Positions 23,698 to 32,940 of a DNA stretch of 33,045 nt are shown one piece after another. The notes below the pieces were generated by a model. The model made no database searches and had not been told where the DNA came from. It saw nothing but the letters and a program-made list of their open reading frames with translations. The translations under genes were made by a program, and so were the position numbers. Source of the stretch: an uncultured Lachnospiraceae bacterium (GTDB taxonomy: Bacteria; Bacillota; Clostridia; Lachnospirales; Lachnospiraceae); assembly GCA_910587765.1 (NCBI GenBank), contig CAJUNR010000047.1, positions 1 to 33,045 on the forward strand. Direction: 5' to 3'. Numbering within the stretch: position 1 is the stretch's first letter; every line of letters starts with the position of its first letter.

Positions 23698-23807
23698 TAT
23701 TATGGGTAAAAAATCTGTCCTTTTTAGTGTTGTGATTCCACAGGTTTACATCTTCATATACAGGTTCCGCAACCAATATCCTATCCCCAAAACGCCTGCA
23801 CTCTTTA

Positions 23808-24659
23808 TCAGTCGTGAATCTTCCATCCGTTCAGCCACTTTGCCGTTTCAGCGGCGCTGTGGTCAATGATTTCGCTGTGTCCCAAATCCAGTGCGCCAAT
23901 CGCCTCCATATCCTTATCAGTCAGGGTGAAATCCCAGATATTCAGATTTTCCTCCATGCGCTCCTTATGTGTAGATTTCGGGATAACGACAACGCCGCGC
24001 TGTGTGTTCCAGCGGAGGGCCACCTGTGCGGCGGTCTTTCCGTATTTTGCACCGATCTGCGTCAGAACCGGATGGGTAAATATCCCGTGCTTTCCTTCCG
24101 CTATCGGCCCCCACGCCTCCGGCTGTACACCGGCTTCCTTCATGGCCGCAAGCGCTCCCGCCTGCGCAAAGAACGGATGAAGCTCTACCTGATTGACTGC
24201 AGGCGTCACTTTCATATTTGCGCACAAGTCAGCCAGCCTGTCAGGATAGAAATTGCATACGCCGATAGCGCGGATCTTCCCCCCTTCGTACAGTTCCTCC
24301 ATTGCGCGCCATGCCCCATAATAATCGCTCATGGGCTGGTGGATCAGGTACAGGTCAAGATAGTCCAGGCCGAGTTTATGAAGCGAAGTCTCAAACGCTT
24401 TTTTGGCGCCCTCATAGCTGGCATCCTGAATCCACAGCTTCGTGGTAATAAAAAGCTCCTCACGGGGGATATCGCTTTTTCTGATTGCGGCTCCCACCGC
24501 CTCCTCGTTGAAATATGCTGCAGCAGTGTCGATCAGACGATACCCTGTGGCAAGCGCATCACTGACAGCCTGCTCGCAGACCGCAGCCTCCGGCACCTGA
24601 AACACTCCAAAACCTTCCATCGGCATCTTTACTCCATTGTTCAATGTTACAAACTCCAT
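23808..24659 (-). CDS. Aldo/keto reductase, intact
   Basis: A 283-residue aldo/keto reductase of the 2,5-diketo-gluconate-reductase-like group: NNGVKMPMEGFGVFQV start, catalytic Asp and Tyr in LIDTAAAYFNEEAVG, Lys in FITTKLWIQDA, His in YLIHQPMSDYYGAW, and C-terminal NADP-binding VVIPKSTHKERMEEN. It reduces aldehydes or ketones with NADPH; the substrate is unknown. In-frame ATGs exist at 24716 and 24665, but GGAGG (24667-24671) is 7 nt before the ATG at 24659, so I start there. It is divergent from the LysR gene and probably controlled by it. It is complete, unlike the aldo/keto reductase at 21868. Confidence 0.9.
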   Translation of the reverse strand: MEFVTLNNGVKMPMEGFGVFQVPEAAVCEQAVSDALATGYRLIDTAAAYFNEEAVGAAIRKSDIPREELFITTKLWIQDASYEGAKKAFETSLHKLGLDYLDLYLIHQPMSDYYGAWRAMEELYEGGKIRAIGVCNFYPDRLADLCANMKVTPAVNQVELHPFFAQAGALAAMKEAGVQPEAWGPIAEGKHGIFTHPVLTQIGAKYGKTAAQVALRWNTQRGVVVIPKSTHKERMEENLNIWDFTLTDKDMEAIGALDLGHSEIIDHSAAETAKWLNGWKIHD

Positions 24660-24744
24660 GTTCATACCTCCATCATTTTTAAAATCTGATTTCATGCAAA
24701 TTGGCCGGCGCTGCAAGTAGATTTACAATAACCCCTTATTTATG

Positions 24745-24768
24745 GTATAATGTCGTCAGACATTATAC
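24745..24768. promoter_or_regulatory. Perfect 10+4+10 palindrome holding back-to-back -10 boxes
   Basis: GTATAATGTC and GACATTATAC flank GTCA. TATAAT occurs on both strands inside the arms (plus 24746-24751, minus 24762-24767). TTTACA at 24722-24727 is an acceptable plus-strand -35 with an 18-nt spacer; the minus-strand -35 position is poor. It is a likely operator for the divergent aldo/keto reductase and LysR genes, possibly the LysR box itself. Confidence 0.55.
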
Positions 24769-24838
24769 TGCGCCGATCTGCGTCCGACCCAAGGAAGGAC
24801 ATTTTCATTGGCAGACCGGTCGCATCCCCCGGAGGGAG

Positions 24839-24855
24839 CATGTGCGGAGCACATG
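24839..24855. promoter_or_regulatory. Perfect 7+3+7 palindrome next to a TATAAT
   Basis: CATGTGC-GGA-GCACATG is followed two bases later by plus-strand TATAAT (24857-24862). No -35 match lies 16-18 nt upstream, so if this is a promoter it needs an activator, and the palindrome occupies the spacer. An ATGGTATAAT decamer here also occurs at 24742-24751. Confidence 0.4.
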
Positions 24856-24914
24856 GTATAATAGGGAAAACCCGCTCTGCCATCTGCTGATTTTAATTAT
24901 ACGGATTTTTACAG

Positions 24915-24931
24915 CAATGTACACTACATTG
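24915..24931. promoter_or_regulatory. Perfect 7+3+7 palindrome in the LysR leader
   Basis: CAATGTA-CAC-TACATTG lies just upstream of a plus-strand TATACT (24936-24941), about 50 nt before the LysR start. It is suited to autoregulation by LysR. The rest of the 324-bp gap (24660-24983) shows no coding sequence. Confidence 0.45.
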
Positions 24932-24983
24932 TTTTTATACTGCATAACCATTTATTTATGCTAAGACTGAAAGGAGATTTCCT

Positions 24984-25859
24984 ATGGACATAACCCAGTT
25001 TCAATATTTTAAGGTGATCGCGGAAACCGGCTCACTGACAAAAGCTGCGGAAACACTGCACGTTTCCCAGCCCGCTATGAGCGCCATGCTGAAAAAATTT
25101 GAAGAAGAACTGAATGTAGAATTATTTGACAGGAGCCCGAACCGAATTTTTTTAAATCAGACTGGTGAAATTGCCTTAGTCCATATCAATCATATTTTAC
25201 AAAACGTGGAGCAGATGAAAACAGACCTGTTAAATGCCGCGCAGCAAAATCTGACGCTTCGGATTGCCTTCTGCGACCCGGGCGTCCGCTGGTTTACTGT
25301 TCCAAGATTTACCGTTGCATATCCGGAAATCCAGATAAAAGACGAATTATATGACGGAACAGAGGCTGCAAAATTACTGTCTGATCGGGTATATGATCTT
25401 ATCGTTACGCCGGAAAAAGTTCAGTCACCTGGCATAGAAAGCCAGCCCTTTCTGCCGGACCAGGTTTTTCTCTCTGTTCCGGTAGAAAGCAAACTGGCCG
25501 GCCTTGAAAGTGTTTCGTTAAGAGAGATACCGGAGCAGCCACTGCTATATCCGCAGATTGGCGGGCATTTTCTGACACAGATTGAAACAATCATCACCCA
25601 AAACGGCCTCCCCATCACATTGGTAAAAAACGAATACAATATTACCCAGCACTTAATCCGTACCACAAATTTCCTGGCTACGATATCAACCCTGTCAAGA
25701 GATTTGAGGAATGACGGGACACACAGGACGCTTATTCCCCTGAGCGATCCGGAATTAAAGGTCATGTATTACGTTTCGTTTCTAAAAACCGGAAAAGAAA
25801 AAAGCAAAAAATTTCTTATATGGTCTAAGGAGAGCCAAAAAAGCATTAAACTTATTTGA
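24984..25859 (+). CDS. LysR-family transcriptional regulator
   Basis: A 291-residue LysR regulator. The N-terminal helix-turn-helix is QYFKVIAETGSLTKAAETLHVSQPAMSAMLKKFEEELNVELFDRS (residues about 7-51), and the rest is the two-lobe effector domain (LRIAFCDPG, YDLIVTPEKV). AAAGGAGA precedes the ATG at 24984. It is divergent from the intact aldo/keto reductase, the classical arrangement for a LysR target, and may also control the redox operon beyond. The gene ends 17 nt before the histidine kinase stop on the other strand, with no terminator visible between them. Confidence 0.93.
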   Translation: MDITQFQYFKVIAETGSLTKAAETLHVSQPAMSAMLKKFEEELNVELFDRSPNRIFLNQTGEIALVHINHILQNVEQMKTDLLNAAQQNLTLRIAFCDPGVRWFTVPRFTVAYPEIQIKDELYDGTEAAKLLSDRVYDLIVTPEKVQSPGIESQPFLPDQVFLSVPVESKLAGLESVSLREIPEQPLLYPQIGGHFLTQIETIITQNGLPITLVKNEYNITQHLIRTTNFLATISTLSRDLRNDGTHRTLIPLSDPELKVMYYVSFLKTGKEKSKKFLIWSKESQKSIKLI

Positions 25860-25876
25860 GTTTCCTTTTTCTCTTT

Positions 25877-27523
25877 TTACTCCGCTTCCCCGGCCTGCGC
25901 CTCCATCACCGCAAACACCGTATCCACCCGGAACAGATCTCCGTCCAGCGTCAGCTCAAAGCTTCCGCCGCAGGCTTCCGTGAAGCTTCTCGCAATGGCA
26001 AGTCCCAGCCCGTTTCCCTCCGTGCTCCGGCTCTTGTCCCCTCTTGTAAACCGCTCCATAATTTCTTCTGCGCTGAAATCCATCTCACAGTCCGACGTAT
26101 TCTTGATCGAGGTCCGAATCTCTCCGCCGCTTTGCGATACTTCCACATAGACCCGGCTTCCCGGCATGGAATATTTCAGCGTATTCTCAAACAGATTCTG
26201 ATAGACCCGGTACATCTTCTTGCTGTCCCCCAGAAAAGGAAGCTCCCGGTCCTCGATTTTGATCCGGTAGTGAAGTCCGGAGGCGTCGATCCGGTCCTGC
26301 ATGTCCGCCATCGTCTGGCGGATCAGCCGCGCCATATCCAGCCGCTCCATCACCAGATCCTGTCCGCCGCTGGTGGCCTTCGCCATATCGAACACATCCT
26401 GAATCATCCCCCCAAGCCGCTCCGCCTTGGCCGAGAGAAGACTCACATAATCCTGCGCCTCCTGCGGAAGGTCCTCCACCTGCTTCAGCAGATCAATGCA
26501 TCCGATCATGGAAGTCAGAGGCGTCTTCAGGTCATGAGATACATTGGTGATCAGATCCACCTTCATCCGCTCGCTCTGGAGACGCTTCTCCATGCTCTCC
26601 CTCTGGTTTTCACGGATGCGGAACAGCGCTTCCTCCGCCTTCCGAAAGAGCGAATACCGGCCCAGCGCCGGACTGCTCTGCGTCCGCCGGTCTTCCGCGA
26701 TATGAGCGATCTCGTCCAGAAGCACCCCCACTTCGCTCGAAGTCTTCAGGACTGAACGAAGATCGAACAGGAAAAAGACCGCTCCCGCCGCTGCGGCTAT
26801 GGTCATAACTTCTTCCATATTATAATAGACCGCCCCCACCCAGAGACATCCCAGCAGAAATATCGCCCCCTGAATCCCCAGAAACCAGAGCTGCCTTCTG
26901 CGGAAAATCCTGACCGTCTTCCCTCTCTCGATACGAATCAGACGACGTTCGTTCCATTCTTTTCGGACATGCCGGATTTTTTTGAATGCCCGCTCCCTGA
27001 CCTGCCGGAAAAACAGTTTTTTCCGCAGCTTTTCTCTGGACAGATGACGCGCCACGGACATATACAGAATGACGAGAAACAGGACGATCGTTCCCGTCAG
27101 AAAGACCACCTTCAGAAACCCGATCAGAAAAATAAGCGGCAGCCAATACTTTGACAGCGTCTGGCTGACCATATAGCTGTAAGTCCACCATCCGGAATTG
27201 CCGTTCCAGCCCCAGCCAAACAGGAAAAAACACAGCGCCGCCAGAAGAAGGGACAGCACCAGATCCGGCAGCGTCCTGTCAAACAGACCGACCGGAAACA
27301 AATTTTCCTTTTCGTTGCCCATGATCCGGTACAGATGCACCAGAGAAACGGCGGAAAATACCAGAAACCACAGTCCCGCCACAAGAAAGAATCCGTTGCC
27401 TCTGAAGTACGCCGCTGCAAACAGGATCAACGCCGCGGTTGGGCACAGAACAGAACCAAAAAAACTCCAGGAGGGGTTCCGCTGTTCCGTACCGTATCTA
27501 AATTTTTTCCATCTTATATCCAA
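25877..27523 (-). CDS. Sensor histidine kinase
   Basis: A 548-residue membrane histidine kinase. Two hydrophobic clusters (residues about 22-66 and 86-155) and two further segments (212-232, 240-256) give an unusually long membrane part with little outside the membrane. The phospho-accepting His330 is in NVSHDLKTPLTSMIG. The ATPase domain has N-box QNLFENTLKYS and G-box GNGLGLAIARSF. Start: the frame opens at a TTG (27523) with GGGG just before it and overlaps the response regulator gene by 26 bp; no ATG is near, so the start is less certain than the frame. The signal is unknown. Confidence 0.9.
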   Translation of the reverse strand: MDIRWKKFRYGTEQRNPSWSFFGSVLCPTAALILFAAAYFRGNGFFLVAGLWFLVFSAVSLVHLYRIMGNEKENLFPVGLFDRTLPDLVLSLLLAALCFFLFGWGWNGNSGWWTYSYMVSQTLSKYWLPLIFLIGFLKVVFLTGTIVLFLVILYMSVARHLSREKLRKKLFFRQVRERAFKKIRHVRKEWNERRLIRIERGKTVRIFRRRQLWFLGIQGAIFLLGCLWVGAVYYNMEEVMTIAAAAGAVFFLFDLRSVLKTSSEVGVLLDEIAHIAEDRRTQSSPALGRYSLFRKAEEALFRIRENQRESMEKRLQSERMKVDLITNVSHDLKTPLTSMIGCIDLLKQVEDLPQEAQDYVSLLSAKAERLGGMIQDVFDMAKATSGGQDLVMERLDMARLIRQTMADMQDRIDASGLHYRIKIEDRELPFLGDSKKMYRVYQNLFENTLKYSMPGSRVYVEVSQSGGEIRTSIKNTSDCEMDFSAEEIMERFTRGDKSRSTEGNGLGLAIARSFTEACGGSFELTLDGDLFRVDTVFAVMEAQAGEAE

Positions 27524-28208
27524 TTCCCCACACCACCTTTAAATATTTCGGATTTTTAGCGTCGATCTCGATCTTCTCCCGGATTCTGCGAATATGTACC
27601 ATCACTGTATTCTCCACCGCATAGGCGTCCTCGTTCCAGACACGGGAATAGATCTCTTCCGCCGAAAATACCTGTCCCAGATTTTTCATGAGCAGTTCCG
27701 TGATCCGGTACTCGGTGGCAGTCAGCCGCACCTTCTCTCCGTCGACACTGAGTTGCTTTCCGCTCAGATTCAGCGTCAGTCCTCCTGTCTTCAGCACGTT
27801 GTCCTCCTGCTCCTGACGCCTGGCATCCCCCAGCATCAGGTACCTGCGGAGCTGGGAACGGACTCTGGCCATCAGCTCCGCCGTCTGAAACGGTTTGGAC
27901 ACATAATCGTCCGCACCCATCGAAAGGCCCAGTACTTTGTCGCTCTCCTCCGTCTTTGCCGAGAGGATAATCACCGGTATATTCTGTCTTCTGCGGATCT
28001 CCATCAGCGTGGACAGGCCGTCCAGCCTGGGCATCATCACATCCAGAAGAATCAGATGGATTTTTCTCCCTGTCAGAATCTCCAGCGCTTCCATCCCGTC
28101 GCGGGCGGAACAGACCTGATATCCTTCCAGCTCCAGAAGGCGGCTTAACACTTTCACAATCTCTCTGTCGTCATCCACCACCAGAATCATCTGTTTTTCT
28201 TCCATCAT
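27498..28208 (-). CDS. OmpR/PhoB-family response regulator
   Basis: A 236-residue regulator: receiver domain with acidic pocket VVDDDRE (11-17), phospho-acceptor Asp56 in LLDVMMP, and Lys of SKPF; then a winged helix (GEKVRLTATEYRITELLMKNLGQVFSAEEIYSRVWNEDAYAVENTVMVHIRRIREKI). It is the partner of the kinase whose gene overlaps its 3' end. A GAGGGAG site lies 7 nt before the first of two adjacent ATGs. Target genes are not evident besides itself. Confidence 0.95.
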   Translation of the reverse strand: MMEEKQMILVVDDDREIVKVLSRLLELEGYQVCSARDGMEALEILTGRKIHLILLDVMMPRLDGLSTLMEIRRRQNIPVIILSAKTEESDKVLGLSMGADDYVSKPFQTAELMARVRSQLRRYLMLGDARRQEQEDNVLKTGGLTLNLSGKQLSVDGEKVRLTATEYRITELLMKNLGQVFSAEEIYSRVWNEDAYAVENTVMVHIRRIREKIEIDAKNPKYLKVVWGIGYKMEKI

Positions 28209-28234
28209 CGCATCGCTCCCTCTCTGATGCTTCT

Positions 28235-28288
28235 ATCATAGCAGATAAATCCAACATTTTTAAGAGGGAAACCTTACGGTTTTCTTAC
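28235..28288 (-). promoter_or_regulatory. Response regulator promoter with 11-bp direct repeat
   Basis: Minus-strand TTAAAA (28258-28263) and TATGAT (28235-28240) are 17 nt apart. Two CTTAC half-sites on the plus strand (28273-28277 and 28284-28288) are offset by 11 bp and lie just upstream of the -35. That is the usual layout of an OmpR-family binding site, suggesting autoactivation. Confidence 0.5.
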
Positions 28289-28333
28289 AATCTCATTGCC
28301 GGAATTTCTCAATAAACTCTTCTGACATGGCAA

Positions 28334-28368
28334 AAGCCGGCAATACCTGCCATCGGTATCGCCGGCTT
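28334..28368 (-). terminator. Hairpin after the TtcA-like gene, weak terminator
   Basis: A 14-bp stem with one mismatch (arms 28334-28347 and 28355-28368, AAGCCGGC-ATACC) is followed on the minus strand by only a short T run, GGCTTTTGCC. It is probably a terminator or 3' stabiliser for the gene ending at 28432. Confidence 0.45.
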
Positions 28369-28431
28369 ATCCGCACCGTTCCCAGGCCGGCGCCCTGCGG
28401 CAACGGGCCGTACGGGCCGAAGCGGCCGCTG

Positions 28432-29163
28432 TCATCCGTTCTGCGGCCAGTCGGATAGCTTTCCTTCCGTAATCGCATGAAACATCCGTTCCTTCGCCCC
28501 AGGATGCGCTCTCTGAATCTGCGCCAGCAGCTCCTTGGCATATGCCCGGTTCGTCGCTCCGTCCACCGGACAGCCGCTTTTCATTACCGGAATGCCGTAA
28601 CTGCCGCAAAAGCCTTTTATCTGCGCCTCCTCTACCAGCATCAGGGGACGAAGCACCGTAAGCTGCGTATCCTCGAACCGGGTCACCGGCGGGAACGCGT
28701 AGAACCGCCCCTCAAAGATCAGGGACAGAAGCATCGTCTCCACAAAATCGTCTTTGTGATGGGCGTAGGCAATTTTGTTGCATCCCCTGTGAAGCGCTTC
28801 CCTGACAAGCGCTCCCTTTCTCAGCTTTGCGCAGAGCGCGCAGGGATTTTTCTCCCTTCGCTCTTCCATCACGATCCGTCCGATCTGTGTAGGAAGGATC
28901 GTGAGTACCGTGTCAAGTTCCCCGCAGAAACGGCGAAGTGCTGCCTTTTCTATCTTATCTATCTTTCCGTAACCCAGATCCACGCAGATGGCGCAGACTT
29001 CAAACGGTTTCGGATAAAATTTCGACAGTTCCTTCAGCGCCAGAAGCAGCGCCATGCTGTCCTTTCCGCCGGAAACGCCCACCGCGATCCGGTCGCCCGC
29101 ATCAATCATCTCATACCGCTCGACGGCCTGCCTTACCAGGCTTAACAATTTCTGTAATCTCAT
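28432..29163 (-). CDS. TtcA-like tRNA thiolation ATPase (PP-loop)
   Basis: A 243-residue PP-loop ATPase like TtcA, which thiolates cytidine 32 of tRNA using an iron-sulfur cluster. The PP-loop SGGKDSMALL is at about 31-40. The CxxC pair is in NPCALCAKLRKGAL (compare CSLCSRLRRG of TtcA), with a further cysteine in KSGCPVDG; AHHKDDFVETMLL is the second family motif. A GGGAGG site lies 8 nt before the ATG at 29163; an upstream ATG at 29226 is less likely. Members of this family also include other tRNA or thiolation enzymes, so TtcA is the best guess, not certain. Confidence 0.8.
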   Translation of the reverse strand: MRLQKLLSLVRQAVERYEMIDAGDRIAVGVSGGKDSMALLLALKELSKFYPKPFEVCAICVDLGYGKIDKIEKAALRRFCGELDTVLTILPTQIGRIVMEERREKNPCALCAKLRKGALVREALHRGCNKIAYAHHKDDFVETMLLSLIFEGRFYAFPPVTRFEDTQLTVLRPLMLVEEAQIKGFCGSYGIPVMKSGCPVDGATNRAYAKELLAQIQRAHPGAKERMFHAITEGKLSDWPQNG

Positions 29164-29228
29164 CCTCCGAACCTCCCGAAAAAACCGGTATGCCGCCTCC
29201 TGATGGATTTCACCTCTAAAATCCAAAC

Positions 29229-29257
29229 AAGAAAGGGAATACGGGTATCCTTCTTTA
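29229..29257 (-). terminator. Possible weak terminator at the end of hsdR
   Basis: An imperfect stem (arms about 29229-29242 and 29245-29255) overlaps the hsdR stop codon and is followed on the minus strand by GTTTGGATTTTAG. Its strength is doubtful. Confidence 0.3.
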
Positions 29258-32200
29258 TGCGATCATCGCATTTTCCTTGAACATATTTATAACCTGTACA
29301 AATTTAATCTGCTCGTCACGGGTAAAAATCATGCTGAATTTAAAGGGCCTGTCAAATGGTGCCTTCATCAAGTCCAATACATCCTTAACATATCCATTTT
29401 CAACCACATAATCCACTACCTGATTAATAAAGTGGATCTGTTCAGCATTTGGCCTTTCTTCAGCAATAAATGAGGAAAAAGCTGCATATGCAGAATTCCT
29501 GTCCATCTTTGCTATTTTACGAATCAGGATTCCAAAGGGTGTATCATTAAAGTTATTTTCATACTCTTCTTTTGTTCCCAATTCTTTTGTAAAAATTCGC
29601 TCCAGCTCTTTATAATCATCCCGTGTGACAGGTTCATTATATATCAATTTCTTTATAGATGGATGCTGCTTATGCGTTTCAACATATTCGTTGACCTTTT
29701 TTCGATAATCCTCGAAGTCATCCGTAGACAGATTGACTTCTCTTCCTTCGATCCGGTATAGTGTCTCATCTTCAAAATCAACATAATGGATTCTTGTACT
29801 TTCAGATGGAAGGAATTTCATAATATCCCGCAATTCTATCCTTGTCTGCTCAAATTTCAAAATATCCTTTTCGTTCCAATAGTGTTCTGACTGGATCTCT
29901 TTCAATTTCGGGATTTTATCTTTCACTTCTGGGATTGTTGCACATTCATTCAGCAATGTAGCAGCATTTTTCTGTATATGATTCTTAATCCTGTTCAGAC
30001 TTTTGTTTTTCTCAAGTGCTGACAATATCAGACCATACATTGAGTTATCAAAGTTAACCGCATTCTCATCCGTTTCACAGGAACTTATTAAAGCGGCCAA
30101 ATGCTCTATGATATCCTCCTTGTCTGCATCTGTCAAACACGCAAAGCGCTTTTCGTCTTTATATTTTTCTACATACCGAAGTTCCAGCTTAACCTCTATC
30201 CTTTCTGGATTTAAGCTGCGGATTCCCTCAATGACATCCTTTATTAACTCGTTCCTGAAATTCTGATATTCATCGGCGGCATATTCTGCATCCTGTAATA
30301 ATTTGATGATGCGTACCTTCTTTATAAAAATCTCCGTTATAGGAGACAGCATGATCCCAGCTTCCCTGCCTTTGGGATGTTCGTCAAAATATTGGAAATT
30401 TCTCACATAATCAAAAATGTAAAACTCTGCCTTATGGTTCCCGCTTCCAAATAAATCCTCACATAAGCGTGTGCCTCTGCCTGTCATCTGGTCAAACTTA
30501 ATCCGGCTGTACACTTTTTTAGCAAACACCAGATTTACAATCTCGGGCACATCAATCCCTGTTTCAAGCATATCTACTGTAATTGCGATAAACGGCATGT
30601 TATCTGCCTTCTTAAAATCTTCCAGATTCTTATCTGCATACGGTTCATCACAGATAACCAGCTTGCAGAACTGCCCCTTGTATTCCGGATAAAGCTCATT
30701 GAACCTGTCCACCAGAAACTGTGCATGTTTCTTTGTCTGGGCAAAAATAATGGTTTTTCCTACATGGTTCCCATTTTTATGCCTGATTCCATGATTCATC
30801 AAGTCACTGATCATCTTATCGGCAGTGTCTTTATTAAAGATATATTTATTGATTTTTTCAGGCGGAATCCTTTCTGGTGTCTCTCCTTCCTCAGTAAATT
30901 CATCCTCATAATATTCCCGCTCTTCCTCATCCATCTCGTTTGGATTCAGTCCTTCGTCCGGTATCTTTGTGCTGGTTTCTATCAAATAGAACGGCACAAG
31001 TACATGATCTTTCCGGACTGCTTCTTCATATTCATATACATCTGTCGGCATATTATTTTTCATTTCAAAAAAATCATAAGTAGACTGATGCACTGTCTTC
31101 TTTGGCGTAGCTGTCAGACCCAATTTGCAGGCGTCAAAATAGGTAAAGATAGCCTTATATTTATTAAAAATACTTCTATGGGCCTCATCCACTACAATCA
31201 AATCAAAATGACCTGGTGAAAAGAACCTGCTCCCATCTTCATTTAATTCTGTATCAATCGCATTCAGAATGGTTGGATAAGTCGAAAATATAAATCTGGC
31301 ATTACGCCCTTTCCGGTCCTTTACAAGATTACAGGTGGTTGTGTGCGGGATATATTTCTGGAATGCCTCATTTGCCTGCTTCACAAGCGCTTTCCGGTCT
31401 GCCAAAAAGAGCATTGTCGTAATATGTTCTCCCCTTGTCAGAACATCTACGATAGAAGCCGCTGTCCTTGTCTTTCCTGTTCCTGTTGCCATAATCAGAA
31501 GACAATTCCTGTCGCCCTTTTCATAATTTTCACAGCATTTTGTTACGGCACGAAGCTGATAATGTCTGTTTGTGATACTCTCATCAATTTTTATAGAATG
31601 AAGAGGCTTCCGATTGTAACGCCTCTCTATCATCTTATCCAGATCACAGCGTTGAAATATACCGCTGACCATCCTTGGCGCCCCCATCATGTCATCCCAT
31701 AAATATGTCTCAAAACCATTTGTATAAAATATAATGGGCCGAAAGCCCTGCATATTCTGGATACAGTTTGCGTAGATCTCGCCCTGATTTTTTCCTTTTT
31801 CCGCAGATACGGAAGTTTTCTTTGCCTCAATCACAGCAATTATTTTTCCGGTATCGCCCCATATAACATAATCTACAAACCCTGTGCCGGAAGCATTCGG
31901 CATACCAACAACAGGGTACTCTGTCTCAATGCAGTTTCTTTTTTCTGTCTGGCTGAATGTATAGCCATTATACTTCAAATCTGCATCAATATACCTTTTA
32001 CGGGTTTCCCATTCCGCCATCTTATCATCATAAGAATAAGTCCGCTGCTGCTCATGAATTTTTCTGGCTTCTGTCCTCTCCTGACTCAACTGTGCATTCA
32101 TGCGCAGCAATTCCTGGATCTGCTTGTCCTTCTCATCAACAATTTTATCAGCATTTTTTTGTATATCCTTGATTACACGGGTATACTCTGCCTCTATTCT

Positions 32201-32644
32201 TTTGCTTTCAGCATTCGCATCAGGAATTATATGGGCATCAAATTTCCTCTCCGTGTACTCCTGACCATAGCAATACTCAATCCATTGAACAAAATCAAAT
32301 AGAATATTCAAGGAAAGAACAGCATCTTCTTTTGAAAGGACCTTTGCTGTATGTACAGACATATTCCCATTTTTTACGATATACTGGAATCTCCTCCATA
32401 GACTGTAATCCATTAGAGAAGGAAAACCATTATTATGTAATAGAGCCTGTAAACCGTCCGCCCTTGGTTTACCAAGTGTCTCATCTGTAGAATAGATCCA
32501 CTTCACACAAAGTTCCAATGCCTTGCGGGATGCCACTGCACTCATCACAGGCGAAGTAGACAGGACATTCTCAGCGTCAATACACGCCGGCCCAAAAAGA
32601 GCATATTCTGTTTTCCCTTTTAAATATGAAAAATTCGTATCCAT
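29255..32644 (-). CDS. hsdR: Type I restriction enzyme, R subunit
   Basis: A 1129-residue restriction/translocation subunit. A DUF4145-like N-terminal domain (1 to about 125) precedes a coiled-coil stretch (about 145-200). The nuclease has Asp258 (TGFVDYVIWG) and EAK (273-275). The superfamily 2 helicase shows Walker A ATGTGKT (386-392), DEAH (486-489), GLTATPKKT and the motif QMTGRGTRL. A C-terminal helical domain contacts the methylase. It cuts DNA far from the unmethylated recognition site. AAGGGATG precedes the ATG. Its gene follows the 3' end of hsdS by about 300 bp; hsdM would lie beyond the right edge. Lower GC than the polyol and redox genes hints at horizontal acquisition. Confidence 0.95.
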   Translation of the reverse strand: MDTNFSYLKGKTEYALFGPACIDAENVLSTSPVMSAVASRKALELCVKWIYSTDETLGKPRADGLQALLHNNGFPSLMDYSLWRRFQYIVKNGNMSVHTAKVLSKEDAVLSLNILFDFVQWIEYCYGQEYTERKFDAHIIPDANAESKRIEAEYTRVIKDIQKNADKIVDEKDKQIQELLRMNAQLSQERTEARKIHEQQRTYSYDDKMAEWETRKRYIDADLKYNGYTFSQTEKRNCIETEYPVVGMPNASGTGFVDYVIWGDTGKIIAVIEAKKTSVSAEKGKNQGEIYANCIQNMQGFRPIIFYTNGFETYLWDDMMGAPRMVSGIFQRCDLDKMIERRYNRKPLHSIKIDESITNRHYQLRAVTKCCENYEKGDRNCLLIMATGTGKTRTAASIVDVLTRGEHITTMLFLADRKALVKQANEAFQKYIPHTTTCNLVKDRKGRNARFIFSTYPTILNAIDTELNEDGSRFFSPGHFDLIVVDEAHRSIFNKYKAIFTYFDACKLGLTATPKKTVHQSTYDFFEMKNNMPTDVYEYEEAVRKDHVLVPFYLIETSTKIPDEGLNPNEMDEEEREYYEDEFTEEGETPERIPPEKINKYIFNKDTADKMISDLMNHGIRHKNGNHVGKTIIFAQTKKHAQFLVDRFNELYPEYKGQFCKLVICDEPYADKNLEDFKKADNMPFIAITVDMLETGIDVPEIVNLVFAKKVYSRIKFDQMTGRGTRLCEDLFGSGNHKAEFYIFDYVRNFQYFDEHPKGREAGIMLSPITEIFIKKVRIIKLLQDAEYAADEYQNFRNELIKDVIEGIRSLNPERIEVKLELRYVEKYKDEKRFACLTDADKEDIIEHLAALISSCETDENAVNFDNSMYGLILSALEKNKSLNRIKNHIQKNAATLLNECATIPEVKDKIPKLKEIQSEHYWNEKDILKFEQTRIELRDIMKFLPSESTRIHYVDFEDETLYRIEGREVNLSTDDFEDYRKKVNEYVETHKQHPSIKKLIYNEPVTRDDYKELERIFTKELGTKEEYENNFNDTPFGILIRKIAKMDRNSAYAAFSSFIAEERPNAEQIHFINQVVDYVVENGYVKDVLDLMKAPFDRPFKFSMIFTRDEQIKFVQVINMFKENAMIA

Positions 32645-32940
32645 ACTTTACATCCCTTCTTTGAAATTATGCTGCTGCACATCAACAAATCTAAAACCCG
32701 TCATTTAATTATCGGTACAGTCTCATAAGAATTTCATCCACTTCTTCTTTTCTCATCTATTTTAGATTGCTCCGTTATATATGCTACAAAAATATACTTT
32801 CCCGAGTCGCTTAAAAAATATATATCTGGATTCACCTTTATAGTTGAAATCCTCTACCTCCCAAGGTGGGCAATATACGATTTTTTATCACCGACGTCAT
32901 TTTGAACCCTTTTTATGCGCATCGACAAAAGAATCTGTAA
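32645..32940 (-). other. Gap between hsdS and hsdR with two tiny overlapping frames
   Basis: Two short minus-strand frames follow one another. One, 32734-32850, opens at an ATT or at a GTG (32835) after GGGAGG and reads VNPDIYFLSDSGKYIFVAYI in its core. The other, 32709-32756, reads MRKEEVDEILMRLYR and overlaps the first by 23 bp in another frame. Joined by one frameshift they would form a 50-60-residue protein. I cannot assign a function; they may be a small gene or the relic of one. No terminator or promoter is clear. Confidence 0.3.

Noticed and set aside
24700..24870. Insertion-sequence end or attachment site, suggested by the inverted repeats and repeated decamer
   Set aside because: No transposase or integrase remnant and no flanking target duplication could be found; operators explain the palindromes better.
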